This document shows, piece after piece, positions 26,540 to 36,000 of a DNA stretch of 64,000 bases; position 1 is the first letter of the stretch; every line of letters begins with the position of its first letter. The notes under the pieces are model-generated. The model did no database searches and was not told the DNA's origin. It worked only from the letters and a program-made list of their open reading frames with translations. The stretch is from Vagococcus salmoninarum (GTDB lineage Bacteria; Bacillota; Bacilli; Lactobacillales; Vagococcaceae): assembly GCF_003987495.1 (NCBI RefSeq), contig NZ_NGJU01000002.1:141458-205457 (forward strand). Direction: 5' to 3'. Position numbers and translations under genes: made by a program.

Positions 26540-27844
26540 TTACATCCCCTCCATATCAAAGGCTTTAGTTTTCTTAAAGACAATTAGTGAGACACTAATT
26601 ACAATGGCTGAAATTAATAAAGTTACAGCGGCTGCCACTGAGTATTGCGGTGAATTCCCTGTCGTTAGTTTGTAGATCCAGGAAATCAAAATATCTGAAG
26701 AGCCTGCTCCACCACCGACACTGCCTGGGCCACCGTTATTAAAGAGATAAATCATTGAGAAGTTATTAAAGTTCCCAGTGTATTGCGTAACAAAGATTGG
26801 TGCTGCTACATATAAGATCATTGGTAAAGTAATTTGACGGAAACGTTGCATCGCATTCGCCCCATCAATTTTAGCTGCCTCGTATAAATCTTCTGGAATC
26901 GACTGTAAAATCCCAGTGACCATCACGTAAATATAAGGGAAGCCTAACCAACCTTGAATCATAATAATTGCAACTTTCGTCCAAAATGGATCGGTCTTCC
27001 AAGGAATGGCTGCAATATCGACAAAGGGCAAGTTATTAAAGAAGGGAATGACTTGAGCGTTAATTGCACCGATACTGTCATTGAAAATATTTGAGAAACT
27101 CATGATTGTAATAAAGGCTGGCACTGCCCAAGGTAATAAGAAAATCACACCGAAAATCCGGCGACCTTTAATAAATTGTTGATTGGCAATAACCGCAGTG
27201 AAAACTCCTAAAACAATTTGTAAGGTTGAGGCACATAAGGTCCAGATTAGCGTCCAAGATAGAACGGCGCCAAAAGTATCACGATAAGAACTTAAGAAAA
27301 AGATACTGAAGAAGTTCTTAAAGCCGACCCAGTCAATTAAATTCGCTGGTGGAATATGGTAGAAATCGTAGTTAGTAAAAGCCATAAACAATGTCACCAG
27401 GACAGGGAAAATAATAGCAAATGTCATTACAATATAAGCTGGCAATGTTAGTAAGTAAGGAAAACCATTGTCTAACATATTATGGATAATTTCTTTTGCA
27501 GTCACATTTACTTTCATTCCTGAATTCCATCGTTTCGCTACAACTTTTGCATCTCTGACATTAATGAAGTAAAAAATTAAAAAGATTGCCGTAATAATTA
27601 TTTGTAACGTTCCTTCGATCATTAAGAATAGTGAGTGGTCATCGATTGCGACACTTCCTAAAGTAATAAATCCTTGAATTGCGCCAATTCCGAATAAGAC
27701 CATTTCAATTATAAATACCACAAAAATACTGAGAAAGAAGACACCTTTAAATTTTTGTTCATTATAAAATTGTCCTAAACCTGGGATAAGCGATAAGAGA
27801 GTTGCTTTTTTAACGTCTTTTTTATTGGTTACATGAGTATCCAT
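26540..27844 (-). CDS. mdxF: Maltodextrin ABC transporter permease MdxF/MalF
   Basis: A 434-residue permease. The first 130 residues hold a [10 protein letters not shown] motif and three additional membrane helices found in Gram-positive MalF/MalC proteins. The C-terminal part is the BPD_transp_1 domain with the EAA loop [20 protein letters not shown] then TLPM. AATAGGAG precedes the ATG. It pairs with MdxG to form the channel. Confidence 0.92.
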   Translation of the reverse strand: MDTHVTNKKDVKKATLLSLIPGLGQFYNEQKFKGVFFLSIFVVFIIEMVLFGIGAIQGFITLGSVAIDDHSLFLMIEGTLQIIITAIFLIFYFINVRDAKVVAKRWNSGMKVNVTAKEIIHNMLDNGFPYLLTLPAYIVMTFAIIFPVLVTLFMAFTNYDFYHIPPANLIDWVGFKNFFSIFFLSSYRDTFGAVLSWTLIWTLCASTLQIVLGVFTAVIANQQFIKGRRIFGVIFLLPWAVPAFITIMSFSNIFNDSIGAINAQVIPFFNNLPFVDIAAIPWKTDPFWTKVAIIMIQGWLGFPYIYVMVTGILQSIPEDLYEAAKIDGANAMQRFRQITLPMILYVAAPIFVTQYTGNFNNFSMIYLFNNGGPGSVGGGAGSSDILISWIYKLTTGNSPQYSVAAAVTLLISAIVISVSLIVFKKTKAFDMEGM

Positions 27845-27862
27845 CTTTTTTTCTCCTATTCT

Positions 27863-27898
27863 TAAAAAATTCGGCAGAGCCCTTTAGACTCTGCCGAA
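27863..27898 (-). terminator. Hairpin terminator between mdxE and mdxF
   Basis: Perfect stem TTCGGCAGAG/CTCTGCCGAA with TTTTTT after it on the minus strand. Located inside the operon, it likely lets the binding protein be made in excess of the permeases. Confidence 0.85.
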
Positions 27899-27951
27899 AA
27901 TCTTTTTTCAATCTAGCCGAGTATCAGATTCGATTGTTTGTTAGTGCAAAT

Positions 27952-29217
27952 TTATTTAGCATATTTTTGCGCAATTGCGTCGTCAATAATTTTAACGGCT
28001 GCATCAGCGGCTTCTTGAGCACTTTGTTTACCTGAAGCGGCATCAAACATTAAGTTTTCGCCACCAGCCCAAACTTCACCCATCTCTGGAATGTTTGGCA
28101 TTGGATCAGCACTTGCGTATTGATCAATCACGGCTTTCGTAATTTGATCGTCACCAGCAGCTGCAATGTCACGAGCTTTGTTGTTAGCTGGGACTTCGTT
28201 GGTAATTTCGTATAATTTTGTTTGGTTTGCTTCATTTGTTAAGTAGTCGATGAATTTTTGTGCAACTTCTTTGTTTTTAGAGTAATTGCTGACAACCCAT
28301 GCTTTACCGCCACCAAAAGCTTCGTATTCTTTACCGTTAACTAATGTTGGAATCTTAGCTACGCCAAAGTTAACACCTGAGTCTTTATAGTTAGCTGCTG
28401 CCCAAGGGCCATCAATAATCGCTGCTGTTTTGCCTTCAATAAATTGGTTCGTAATGAAGTCGCCGGCACTTTTAACGTCTTGCATCCCTTTTGGCCAAAC
28501 ATCGTTGAACCAAGTGTTAGCATATTCGATTCCTTCAACTGCGCCTTTACTGTTTAAACCAACATCACTTGGATCTGTTCCGTCATTACCAAAGACATAC
28601 CCACCGTAACCAGCTAGTAAACCGTAAGCTGAATAGAAATCAGTCCATTTAGCTAAGAACCCAACGTTTTTGCCTTTTTCCGCTGCAAAATCATATTTAG
28701 GATCTTTCGCAATTTCTTCTAAGTCACCAAAAGTTGTTGGTGCTTCAGTAATTAAATCTTTATTATAGTAAAGAACTAATGTTTCGATAATGGCTGGTTC
28801 ACCGAAGAATTTACCATCAACAGTTACTTGAGATTTATCTGTGTCATTATAATCAGCATCGTTACCTAATGTGACTTCAGTTAAATGCCCTTGTTGTCCT
28901 AAAGGTCCTAAGCGGTCATAAGCTGACATCATCACATCTGGTGCTTTCCCAGCTGGGCCGTCAAGCGGTAGCGCTTCTAATTGTTCAAACATGTCTCGCT
29001 CTGTTAGTTCAATTTTAACGTCATTTTCTTTCTCGAAGTCACCTTTCAGTTCTTCAAGATATTTAATGTAGCCTTTATCGACTGAAATTTGTAAAGTCTT
29101 GTTGTCTCCACTAGCTTCTTCTTTAGCTTTCTCTTTGCTGCTACCACATGCTACTAGTGTCAATGCTAAACCAGAAACTAATAATCCTAAGCCAACTTTT
29201 TTCAAACTCTTCTTCAT
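27952..29217 (-). CDS. mdxE: Maltodextrin-binding lipoprotein MdxE/MalE
   Basis: A 421-residue extracellular solute-binding protein (family 1). The signal peptide ends in the lipobox LVAC with Cys24, so it is tethered to the membrane. Blocks such as TVDGKFFGEPAIIETLVLYY and GKTAAIIDGPWAAANYKDSG are the sugar-binding lobes of the MalE family. The start is ATG 29217 with GGGGGT upstream; a TTG precedes it. It is the first gene of the importer operon, behind a promoter that carries operator-like palindromes. Confidence 0.93.
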   Translation of the reverse strand: MKKSLKKVGLGLLVSGLALTLVACGSSKEKAKEEASGDNKTLQISVDKGYIKYLEELKGDFEKENDVKIELTERDMFEQLEALPLDGPAGKAPDVMMSAYDRLGPLGQQGHLTEVTLGNDADYNDTDKSQVTVDGKFFGEPAIIETLVLYYNKDLITEAPTTFGDLEEIAKDPKYDFAAEKGKNVGFLAKWTDFYSAYGLLAGYGGYVFGNDGTDPSDVGLNSKGAVEGIEYANTWFNDVWPKGMQDVKSAGDFITNQFIEGKTAAIIDGPWAAANYKDSGVNFGVAKIPTLVNGKEYEAFGGGKAWVVSNYSKNKEVAQKFIDYLTNEANQTKLYEITNEVPANNKARDIAAAGDDQITKAVIDQYASADPMPNIPEMGEVWAGGENLMFDAASGKQSAQEAADAAVKIIDDAIAQKYAK

Positions 29218-29259
29218 CAATAATACCCCCTGTGTGTTTTTGTTTTTCTGTACACCTTT

Positions 29260-29331
29260 ATTATGTGTTGTTACAAGGACAATTGCAATCGCTATCTCCT
29301 TGTTACCGCTAACAGAATGAAAACGCTCTAC
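29260..29331 (-). promoter_or_regulatory. mdxE promoter with LacI-type operators and a possible cre site
   Basis: On the minus strand TTGCAA (29283-29288), a 17-base spacer and CATAAT (29260-29265). TGTTACCGCTAACA (29301-29314) is a near-palindrome just upstream of -35. A half-matching TGTTACAAGGACAA (29269-29282) lies in the spacer. TGAAAACGCTCTAC (29318-29331) resembles a catabolite-response element with mismatches at the end; it reaches the stop codon of the upstream gene. Confidence 0.7.
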
Positions 29332-31103
29332 TACTTTTCTTCAACTAAGACGATAAAGCCTTTCGGTAACACTTGACCCTTGTCACTTGAAACATGACGG
29401 CTCATGGCAACTTCCTCAGCGTCTTTGATCTCAATTGGCATTGCTACTGTGCCACGATTAAAGTAACTAGTAATGACTTCTTTCTCTGTCACACGTTTGA
29501 AACCAACAAACTGTTGACTATCATCGGCGATGATAAATTCTAAGGTCCCATGAGACAAGGTCTCTTGATGATTTTTACGCAAATTAATTAACTCTTTCGT
29601 AAAGGCTAAGAAGTCTAAGTCTTGTTTCTCAGTTTCCCAGATCATACATTTACGACAATCCGGATCATTTTCACCAGTCATCCCGATTTCAGTCCCGTAA
29701 TAAATACAAGGGGAACCATGTTGTAAGAAAGTAAAGGCTAAAGTCATTTGGGCAACAGCCTTGTCTTCCCCAGCAATCGTCAATAAACGAGCGGTATCGT
29801 GGGAGTCTAACATATTAAACATCACTTCATTGGTTTGTTGACGGTATAGCATTAATTGCTCATTTAAGCCACTAACCATGTTACTAGCTGAGATACTTTC
29901 TGCTACAAAGAAGTTTTCAATTGTTTCAGTATACGCGTAGTTCATCACAGCGTGGAACTCGTCACCGTTTAACCAGCTTTGGGAAGAGTGCCAAATTTCA
30001 CCTAAAATATAGAAATCTTCTTTCAGCGCCACTGTTTCTTCGTAAAACTTCTTCCAGAAATGATGATCGACTTCATTGGCAACATCTAAACGCCAAGCGT
30101 CAATATCAAATTCCTTAATCCAGTAAGTCGCAATATCAAGAAGATATTTTTGAACTTCAGGGTTTGCTGTATTTAATTTAGGCATTCTTGGCGTAAAGGC
30201 GAAAGTATCGTAAGAAACTGTCTTTTGACCTTCCTCATTGCCATTCGTCCCAAATTCGACTGGGTAACTATGAACGTGGAACCAGTCAGCGTACTGAGAT
30301 TTCTCTTCGTTTTTAATCACGTCTTGCCACTGAGGTGCATGGTAACCCATATGATTGAAAACAGCATCTAACATGATGCGAATGCCCCGTTTATGAGCTT
30401 CTTCAACTAATTGTTTGAATAACTCTTTATTACCAAAATCAGGGTCAATTTCGTAATAATCTATTGTGTCGTACTTGTGATTACTATGAGCTTTGAAAAC
30501 TGGACAGAAATAAATCCCATTAATGCCTAAATCAACTAAGTAGTCTAAATGGTCAATGACACCTTGTAAATCGCCACCAAAGAAATCTTCCCGATCTGGG
30601 TGCTCTTTACTGCCCCATGGCAATGTTCCTACTGGATCATTACTTTTATCCCCATTATCAAAACGTTCAGGGAAAATTTGGTACCAGATTGTTTTTTTGA
30701 CCCATTCAGGTGATTTGAACCGATCAACTTCTTGGAAATAAGGCATTCTGAAGTAGTTCTCAGCTTTAGCTGTGACTGCTTGACTGTAAGGGAAGATGCC
30801 CCGATCACCGTAAAAGACTATCTCATCATCGGTTCCAACAACTTTAAAGCCATATTGCAAACGGCGGAATTCCGCATTCGTTTCGATTAACCAATAATCA
30901 AACTCCTCAGTAGTAGTTAGTAAGCTCATTGGCTCAGACTCTAAATTCCAGCGGTCTTCATGTAATAAATAAGGATCTCCTTTAATTACTTGAACTTCTT
31001 TCACATCATTTTTCTTAGTTCTTAAACGAATATGAAAGTTATCTTTTTTGTATAAGTATGCAAACTCACTGTCTGGTCGGTGTAATAAGGCTGATTTTTC
31101 CAT
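29331..31103 (-). CDS. Neopullulanase / cyclomaltodextrinase-type GH13 enzyme
   Basis: A 590-residue GH13 subfamily 20-like enzyme. An N-terminal CBM34-type domain (about residues 1-125) precedes the barrel. Catalytic residues are the Asp in DAWRLDVANEVDHHFW, the Glu in ILGEIWHSSQSW and the Asp in MLDSHDTARLL. There is no signal peptide, so it acts in the cytoplasm on imported maltodextrins or cyclodextrins, releasing maltose and glucose. It equals Bacillus YvdF in position. AGAAGGA precedes the ATG, 24 bases after the alpha-glucosidase gene. Confidence 0.88.
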   Translation of the reverse strand: MEKSALLHRPDSEFAYLYKKDNFHIRLRTKKNDVKEVQVIKGDPYLLHEDRWNLESEPMSLLTTTEEFDYWLIETNAEFRRLQYGFKVVGTDDEIVFYGDRGIFPYSQAVTAKAENYFRMPYFQEVDRFKSPEWVKKTIWYQIFPERFDNGDKSNDPVGTLPWGSKEHPDREDFFGGDLQGVIDHLDYLVDLGINGIYFCPVFKAHSNHKYDTIDYYEIDPDFGNKELFKQLVEEAHKRGIRIMLDAVFNHMGYHAPQWQDVIKNEEKSQYADWFHVHSYPVEFGTNGNEEGQKTVSYDTFAFTPRMPKLNTANPEVQKYLLDIATYWIKEFDIDAWRLDVANEVDHHFWKKFYEETVALKEDFYILGEIWHSSQSWLNGDEFHAVMNYAYTETIENFFVAESISASNMVSGLNEQLMLYRQQTNEVMFNMLDSHDTARLLTIAGEDKAVAQMTLAFTFLQHGSPCIYYGTEIGMTGENDPDCRKCMIWETEKQDLDFLAFTKELINLRKNHQETLSHGTLEFIIADDSQQFVGFKRVTEKEVITSYFNRGTVAMPIEIKDAEEVAMSRHVSSDKGQVLPKGFIVLVEEK

Positions 31104-31127
31104 TAATATTTTTCCTTCTTTCTTAAA

Positions 31128-32810
31128 CTAGGCTTTTGTGATGACTAAGCTACCGTATGCTGGTAACTTAATCGTTGATTCTAAAGGCAGTTCTCCTTGG
31201 TAATTACTTAAAAGACGATCATAATCACTAAGGACCACTGGCAACTCAACAACTTGTGAACTTTTCGTTAAGTTAGTAATTACTAAAGCAACTTCTTCAT
31301 CAAGTTGGCGCCGGTAGACATACGTCTCATCGGAACTTGGTAATAAGTCAAACGTCCCTTGGCTAAAGAGTGGTTCTTTTTTCAGTTTCAAGAGTTTTTT
31401 GTAATAATTTAAGACACTCTTTGGATCGGCTGTTTGTTCCGCCACGTTGTAACGACTTTCTTGATTAACCCCACTCCAAGGTTTGGTTTTTGAAAAACCA
31501 CTGTATGCTTGATCATTCCATTGCATGACTCCTCGGCTAGCTTCTTTATTAATACTAGCTAGTTTTGCTAAAGCTTCTGATGCCGTTACTCCTTGAGCTA
31601 ACATGTTTTGATAATCAGCTTTGGCTGCTGGATCATGGAAGCTAGCAACATCATTAATAGTTAAATTTTTCATGCCGATTTCTTCGCCGTATAAAATAAT
31701 CGGAATGCCTCGTTGTAAATACATCAAGGTTGCTAACATCTGACTACTTTCTGTTCGGTAAACTTGATCATCACCAAAACGGGAGACTAAACGAGGCATG
31801 TCATGATTGTTCCAATATAAAGTAGGGTAACGTTCCTCACTTAAATGACTTTGCCATGAAACCATCCCTTCTTTAAATGCCTTCACATCTAAAGCGACTG
31901 GTTGTAAACGCTCAGGTAAGCGTGGGTCTTCAGCGACTTGTTTCTCTGGAAAACACTTAAAGCTAACTACTGTTTCACATTGCTGATTTACTAAGTCCGT
32001 GTAAGCCACTGCTAGCTCTTCTGTCGCTGAAGCTGCTTCCCCGAGGAAAAACAAATCGGCTTTAAGTTCTCGGAGTTGCCCTAGAAATTCACCTAAGTAA
32101 GTTTGAACTTTAGGTAAGTTAGCGTAATACTCTTCTGCTAAAGCGACTTCCCCAACTGGCACTCCAGGAACTTGTTGGCTAAAATCGGCTTTTGCCATAT
32201 GGATAAAGGCATCTAAGCGGAAGCCATCTACCCCTTTATTGACCCAATATTTAGCGATGTCTAACATGGCGTTGCGAACTTCGACGTTTTCCCAGTTTAA
32301 ATCTGGCATTTTTTTATCGAAGAGATGAAAGTAGTATTCATCAGAATTGGTATCTTTTTCCCAAACGCTACCACCAAAGAAAGATCCCCAGTTATTCGGT
32401 AATTTTCCCTGTTCTCGTGGTTTTTCCCATAAATAATAATCTCGATAAATATTATCACGACTTTTACTTGCTTCCAAAAACCAAGGGTGTTGGTTCGACG
32501 TGTGATTCAAAACTAAGTCTAGTAAGACTTTCATCCCCCGGTGGTGGGCTTCATTAATTAATTCAGTAAAGTCTTGATCCCTACCAAATAGTGGATCAAT
32601 GGCGTAATAATTTGAGATATCATAACCATTATCAACTTGTGGAGAAATAAAAATCGGGTTCAGCCATAACGTATTAACACCTAAAGACTGAATATAATCA
32701 AGCTGCTGAGTAATTCCTTGCAAGTCACCTATGCCATTATTAGCGGTGTCTTGAAAACTTTTTGGATAAATTTGGTAAACGATGCTTTCTTGCCACCAAT
32801 GATTTGTCAT
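31128..32810 (-). CDS. Alpha-glucosidase / oligo-1,6-glucosidase family (GH13_31)
   Basis: A 560-residue GH13 enzyme starting MTNHWWQESIVYQIYPKSFQ. Catalytic residues are the Asp in VDGFRLDAFIHM, the Glu in FFLGEAASA and the Asp in WNNHDMPRLVSRFG. The N-N-H-D form instead of the more common H-N-H-D suggests an exo-alpha-1,4 or mixed specificity rather than a strict isomaltase; this is an inference. It is cytoplasmic, first gene of a two-gene unit with the neopullulanase, and its promoter carries two operator-like palindromes. Confidence 0.85.
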   Translation of the reverse strand: MTNHWWQESIVYQIYPKSFQDTANNGIGDLQGITQQLDYIQSLGVNTLWLNPIFISPQVDNGYDISNYYAIDPLFGRDQDFTELINEAHHRGMKVLLDLVLNHTSNQHPWFLEASKSRDNIYRDYYLWEKPREQGKLPNNWGSFFGGSVWEKDTNSDEYYFHLFDKKMPDLNWENVEVRNAMLDIAKYWVNKGVDGFRLDAFIHMAKADFSQQVPGVPVGEVALAEEYYANLPKVQTYLGEFLGQLRELKADLFFLGEAASATEELAVAYTDLVNQQCETVVSFKCFPEKQVAEDPRLPERLQPVALDVKAFKEGMVSWQSHLSEERYPTLYWNNHDMPRLVSRFGDDQVYRTESSQMLATLMYLQRGIPIILYGEEIGMKNLTINDVASFHDPAAKADYQNMLAQGVTASEALAKLASINKEASRGVMQWNDQAYSGFSKTKPWSGVNQESRYNVAEQTADPKSVLNYYKKLLKLKKEPLFSQGTFDLLPSSDETYVYRRQLDEEVALVITNLTKSSQVVELPVVLSDYDRLLSNYQGELPLESTIKLPAYGSLVITKA

Positions 32811-32847
32811 ACTAATGCCCCTTTCAACTTCTATTTAACTTAACACA

Positions 32848-32902
32848 AGCATACAAAATGTTACTCGTAACAGCAAGGCGATCTGGCATGATACCGGTAA
32901 CA
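32848..32902 (-). promoter_or_regulatory. Promoter of the GH13 pair with two LacI-type operators
   Basis: On the minus strand TTGCTG (32871-32876), 17 bases, TATGCT (32848-32853). Operator-like palindromes are TGTTACTCGTAACA at 32859-32872 in the spacer and TGATACCGGTAACA at 32889-32902 upstream. They are exactly 30 bases apart, so both are on the same helix face. The consensus TGTTACCGGTAACA also matches the mdxE site. Confidence 0.75.
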
Positions 32903-33022
32903 AGATTTATTTTACTATTTTTGATAATTTATTCAAAAGTATACCACTTAACTGCTAGTTTTGTATTTTTATAACTTACTAAAGTTATTTATTTCCCCGC
33001 CCGCCTTTTACTGTCTTTAGCA

Positions 33023-33075
33023 AAAAAAGAAGTTGAATTGAGGCAATTGCTCCTCAGTTCAACTTCTTTTCTTAT
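33023..33075 (-). terminator. Terminator of the polysaccharide lyase gene
   Basis: AGAAGTTGAAtTGAGG pairs with CCTCAgTTCAACTTCT (about 33029-33070). A run of seven T lies on the minus strand. Confidence 0.85.
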
Positions 33076-36000
33076 TCTTTTCTTCTCATAATAATCCCGC
33101 CGATTATCAGTAAACCACCACCTAAGCTACCAATTATGCGACTTGTTTTTTCGCTTGTTTGAGGCAATTTACCTGTTATTTGAGCTTTTTCTTGCTCCTT
33201 TGTCAGTTGATTTTGATTCCCCCTACTTGGTCTTGTTGGTGCTAGTTCAGAACTAGCGTTTCCTGGTTCTTTCGTTGTTGCTTGTTCAGAACTAGAGTTT
33301 TCTGGTTCTTTCGTTGTTGCGGGTTCAGATGTTGAGCTTTCTGGTTCTTTCGTTGTTGCGGGTTCAGATGTTGAGCTCTCTGGTTCTTTCGTTGTTGTTG
33401 GTTCAGAAGTTGAGCTTTCTGGTTCTGAACTGGAATCATCCGTTTCATTAGAGATCTTTGCTAGTTCAACCTTTTGGCTTTCCCCTGATTGTAAAACGAC
33501 TTCAACAACTACCTCACTGCCTTGAGTTTTAGTATTCAGCTTATCCCCAATGATTTTGTACTTAAGAGGGTCGTAACTAAAAGTTACGACTTTGTTTGGT
33601 GTTAAAGTCGGATCAGCTAAACTAATCGTTACAGTTTCAGCTTCCTTAAGGAGATAAGTCCCCTTATCGTAAAAGGTTAGGCCGGCGATTTTTTGCGCCT
33701 TCGTTTGATAATTGATTAAGCCAGTCATTCCCAACTCATGATCAACGACGATTTGACTGTCTTCATCATTTTTCAAAATCTCAATTTGATTCATTTTGGC
33801 GGCTTTTGTAAAAGCTTCTACCCCAATATTTGGGTAAATAATATAGCCATAAGTTGAGTTGGCCTGCTGTTCTTGCCAAATCGTCATGAATTGATTACTC
33901 ACAGGGCCCCCTTTTTCAGCATGGTTAATATCCCCCCAAGCTCCTACTCGATTATCGCGTAAAACGTGAATATTCCCTTTTACTAAAAACTGATAACCGA
34001 TATTTCGAGATTCTCTACCATTGTCTAAATACATCGTCACAGGCTTTGCAATATTTTGCTCTTCCCCAGCAGTTAGTGCGGTAACTTCACCATTGATCAT
34101 TAACTGACTTTCTGTCCCTCGCGGAACTTTTCGATTTTCAATAATCGTTTCTAAAGAGTCTGTCGATGTGGTTTGAATGTCACTACCGACAGCGACGATT
34201 TTATCACCAAACATAAACCAGCCCTTCTTCGCTGTTAAGCTTTGATTCCAATTATTAAAGTCCATACTAAAAACACCAAATTGATCATCTAAGACGGTGC
34301 CGCCAACGAAATCTGACTGGCCAACTGTTTCGCCTGAGCCGTCTGCTCGTTTTTCCCTAGTGACAGTCGTTCCTGGCAAGCGATAAGGGTCAACAGTGGC
34401 CCAATAGTCATCGCTGTAATGACTTAAATCATCATTGTATAAATAAGTCATGCCATCGCCAGTGTACCAGCCTCGCCGATTTTCATTGTTCATGTCTTCG
34501 TAATTTTGCGTTCGTTTTGAATGTAGACTAATCCCAAAAGCAAAATCTTTTTGACTATTATAATAAGCAATTTTATCCATATGGGCAAAATTTCTTAAAT
34601 AGCTGACAGGTTGACGGCCTGCAATTTCAGGATTACTAAGTAAATTTTGAACTAAACTAATGTCTCGAAAACTTCCTGCTGAAGCAACGTAATCAAAATA
34701 GCTGTCTGCTAAAAGATGATATTTCACCACTTGTTTCAAAGCTAGTTGTTTTTCTGCAGTTGAAATCTCAGCAATCCGTAACATGGCTCGTAAGACTTCG
34801 ACTGCCGCTTGGTGGTCTTGGAGAGCGGAACGACTCATGGAGCGACCACGGGTCATGTCCATTAAACTGCCTTTGTATAAAATTGGTTGAAAGGCATTTT
34901 CCAACCACTCGTAAACATTTGATAAGTCTTCTTCAGAAATTGCGTAGCTTGTTGGTTGAATCACAGTCAGCAATTGCGATAGCCCTTCAATTAGAACATT
35001 GCCGTAAGCCCCAGTATAGGCAACGTTAGTGTGTGAAATAAAGGAACCGTCTCGATAAAAGCCTTCGCCTTCAGTTACGTAAGGCAACACAGTTTGCAAA
35101 GCACTAATGGCCGTTTTGACTTCTACATCATTTTTTAATAAGAGGTTCTGAATTAATTTCACTTTCCCAATATCGATTTGATTGCCACCTAAAGCTAATT
35201 GTTTCCGCTCTGGAATTGAGCCAAAAATATAATGAACATCAGGGACAAATGTATCAATCGGCGTTAAATAGCGACTTATTTGTTCCTTAGTTAAACCACC
35301 GTAAAGGACTGTTACAATATCATTTAAAGCTCTTGGTGTTCCTATTTCAAAATCCCACCAGTTGCCGGTAATAACTACGTTTTCGTTGTAACGATGGATG
35401 TATAACCATTCTAAACTCCTTAAAACATCGCGATAGAGCGCTTCATTTAAATAGTAGGTCGAATAGGGGTTAACTACTGCTTCAGCTAATTTATAAAGTT
35501 CCCGATAATTTTTAGTCAATGTACTAGAATCAGCTTGATCTTTCAAATGTTCCCATAAATAAGGGGGATTGTCATTTTTATTTAAACTTTCCCAGATTTT
35601 TTTAACTGTCTGTTCTTTTAACTCGTGAGTGTCATTCATTTGCTGATTATCTCCTTGATAATACTGATCACCAAAAATAATCCCTTGCCACCCTTGTCTC
35701 ATCCGATCAAATTCATCAGTCCTCTGAGGGGTTACCGTTAACTGAATCTCATCCACAAGCTGATTCTCACTATCGAAAATACTAACCTGAGTTTGACCCG
35801 CTTGTTGTGCTAAAAACACCCCGCCTTTTAACTGACCGATTTCGGAATTCTCTAATTTAAGTTGATAGTTTTCCGGTAATTGTTCTGAAAATAGTAGTTT
35901 CATTTCACTAACAGTGACTTCTTGACTCTTCTCAAAAGCCGGCAACTCTTCTGTGACAGGCTCATCACTAGTTACTTCAATGACTACTTGAGCTTTGACC

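Noticed and set aside
33262-33431. CRISPR-like short repeats
   Set aside because: The 39-bp periodicity is coding and in frame with the lyase tail.
33242-33448. 68-residue minus-strand repeat-rich frame
   Set aside because: It is another frame of the 39-bp repeats of the polysaccharide lyase tail; apparent repeats come from the DNA repeat.
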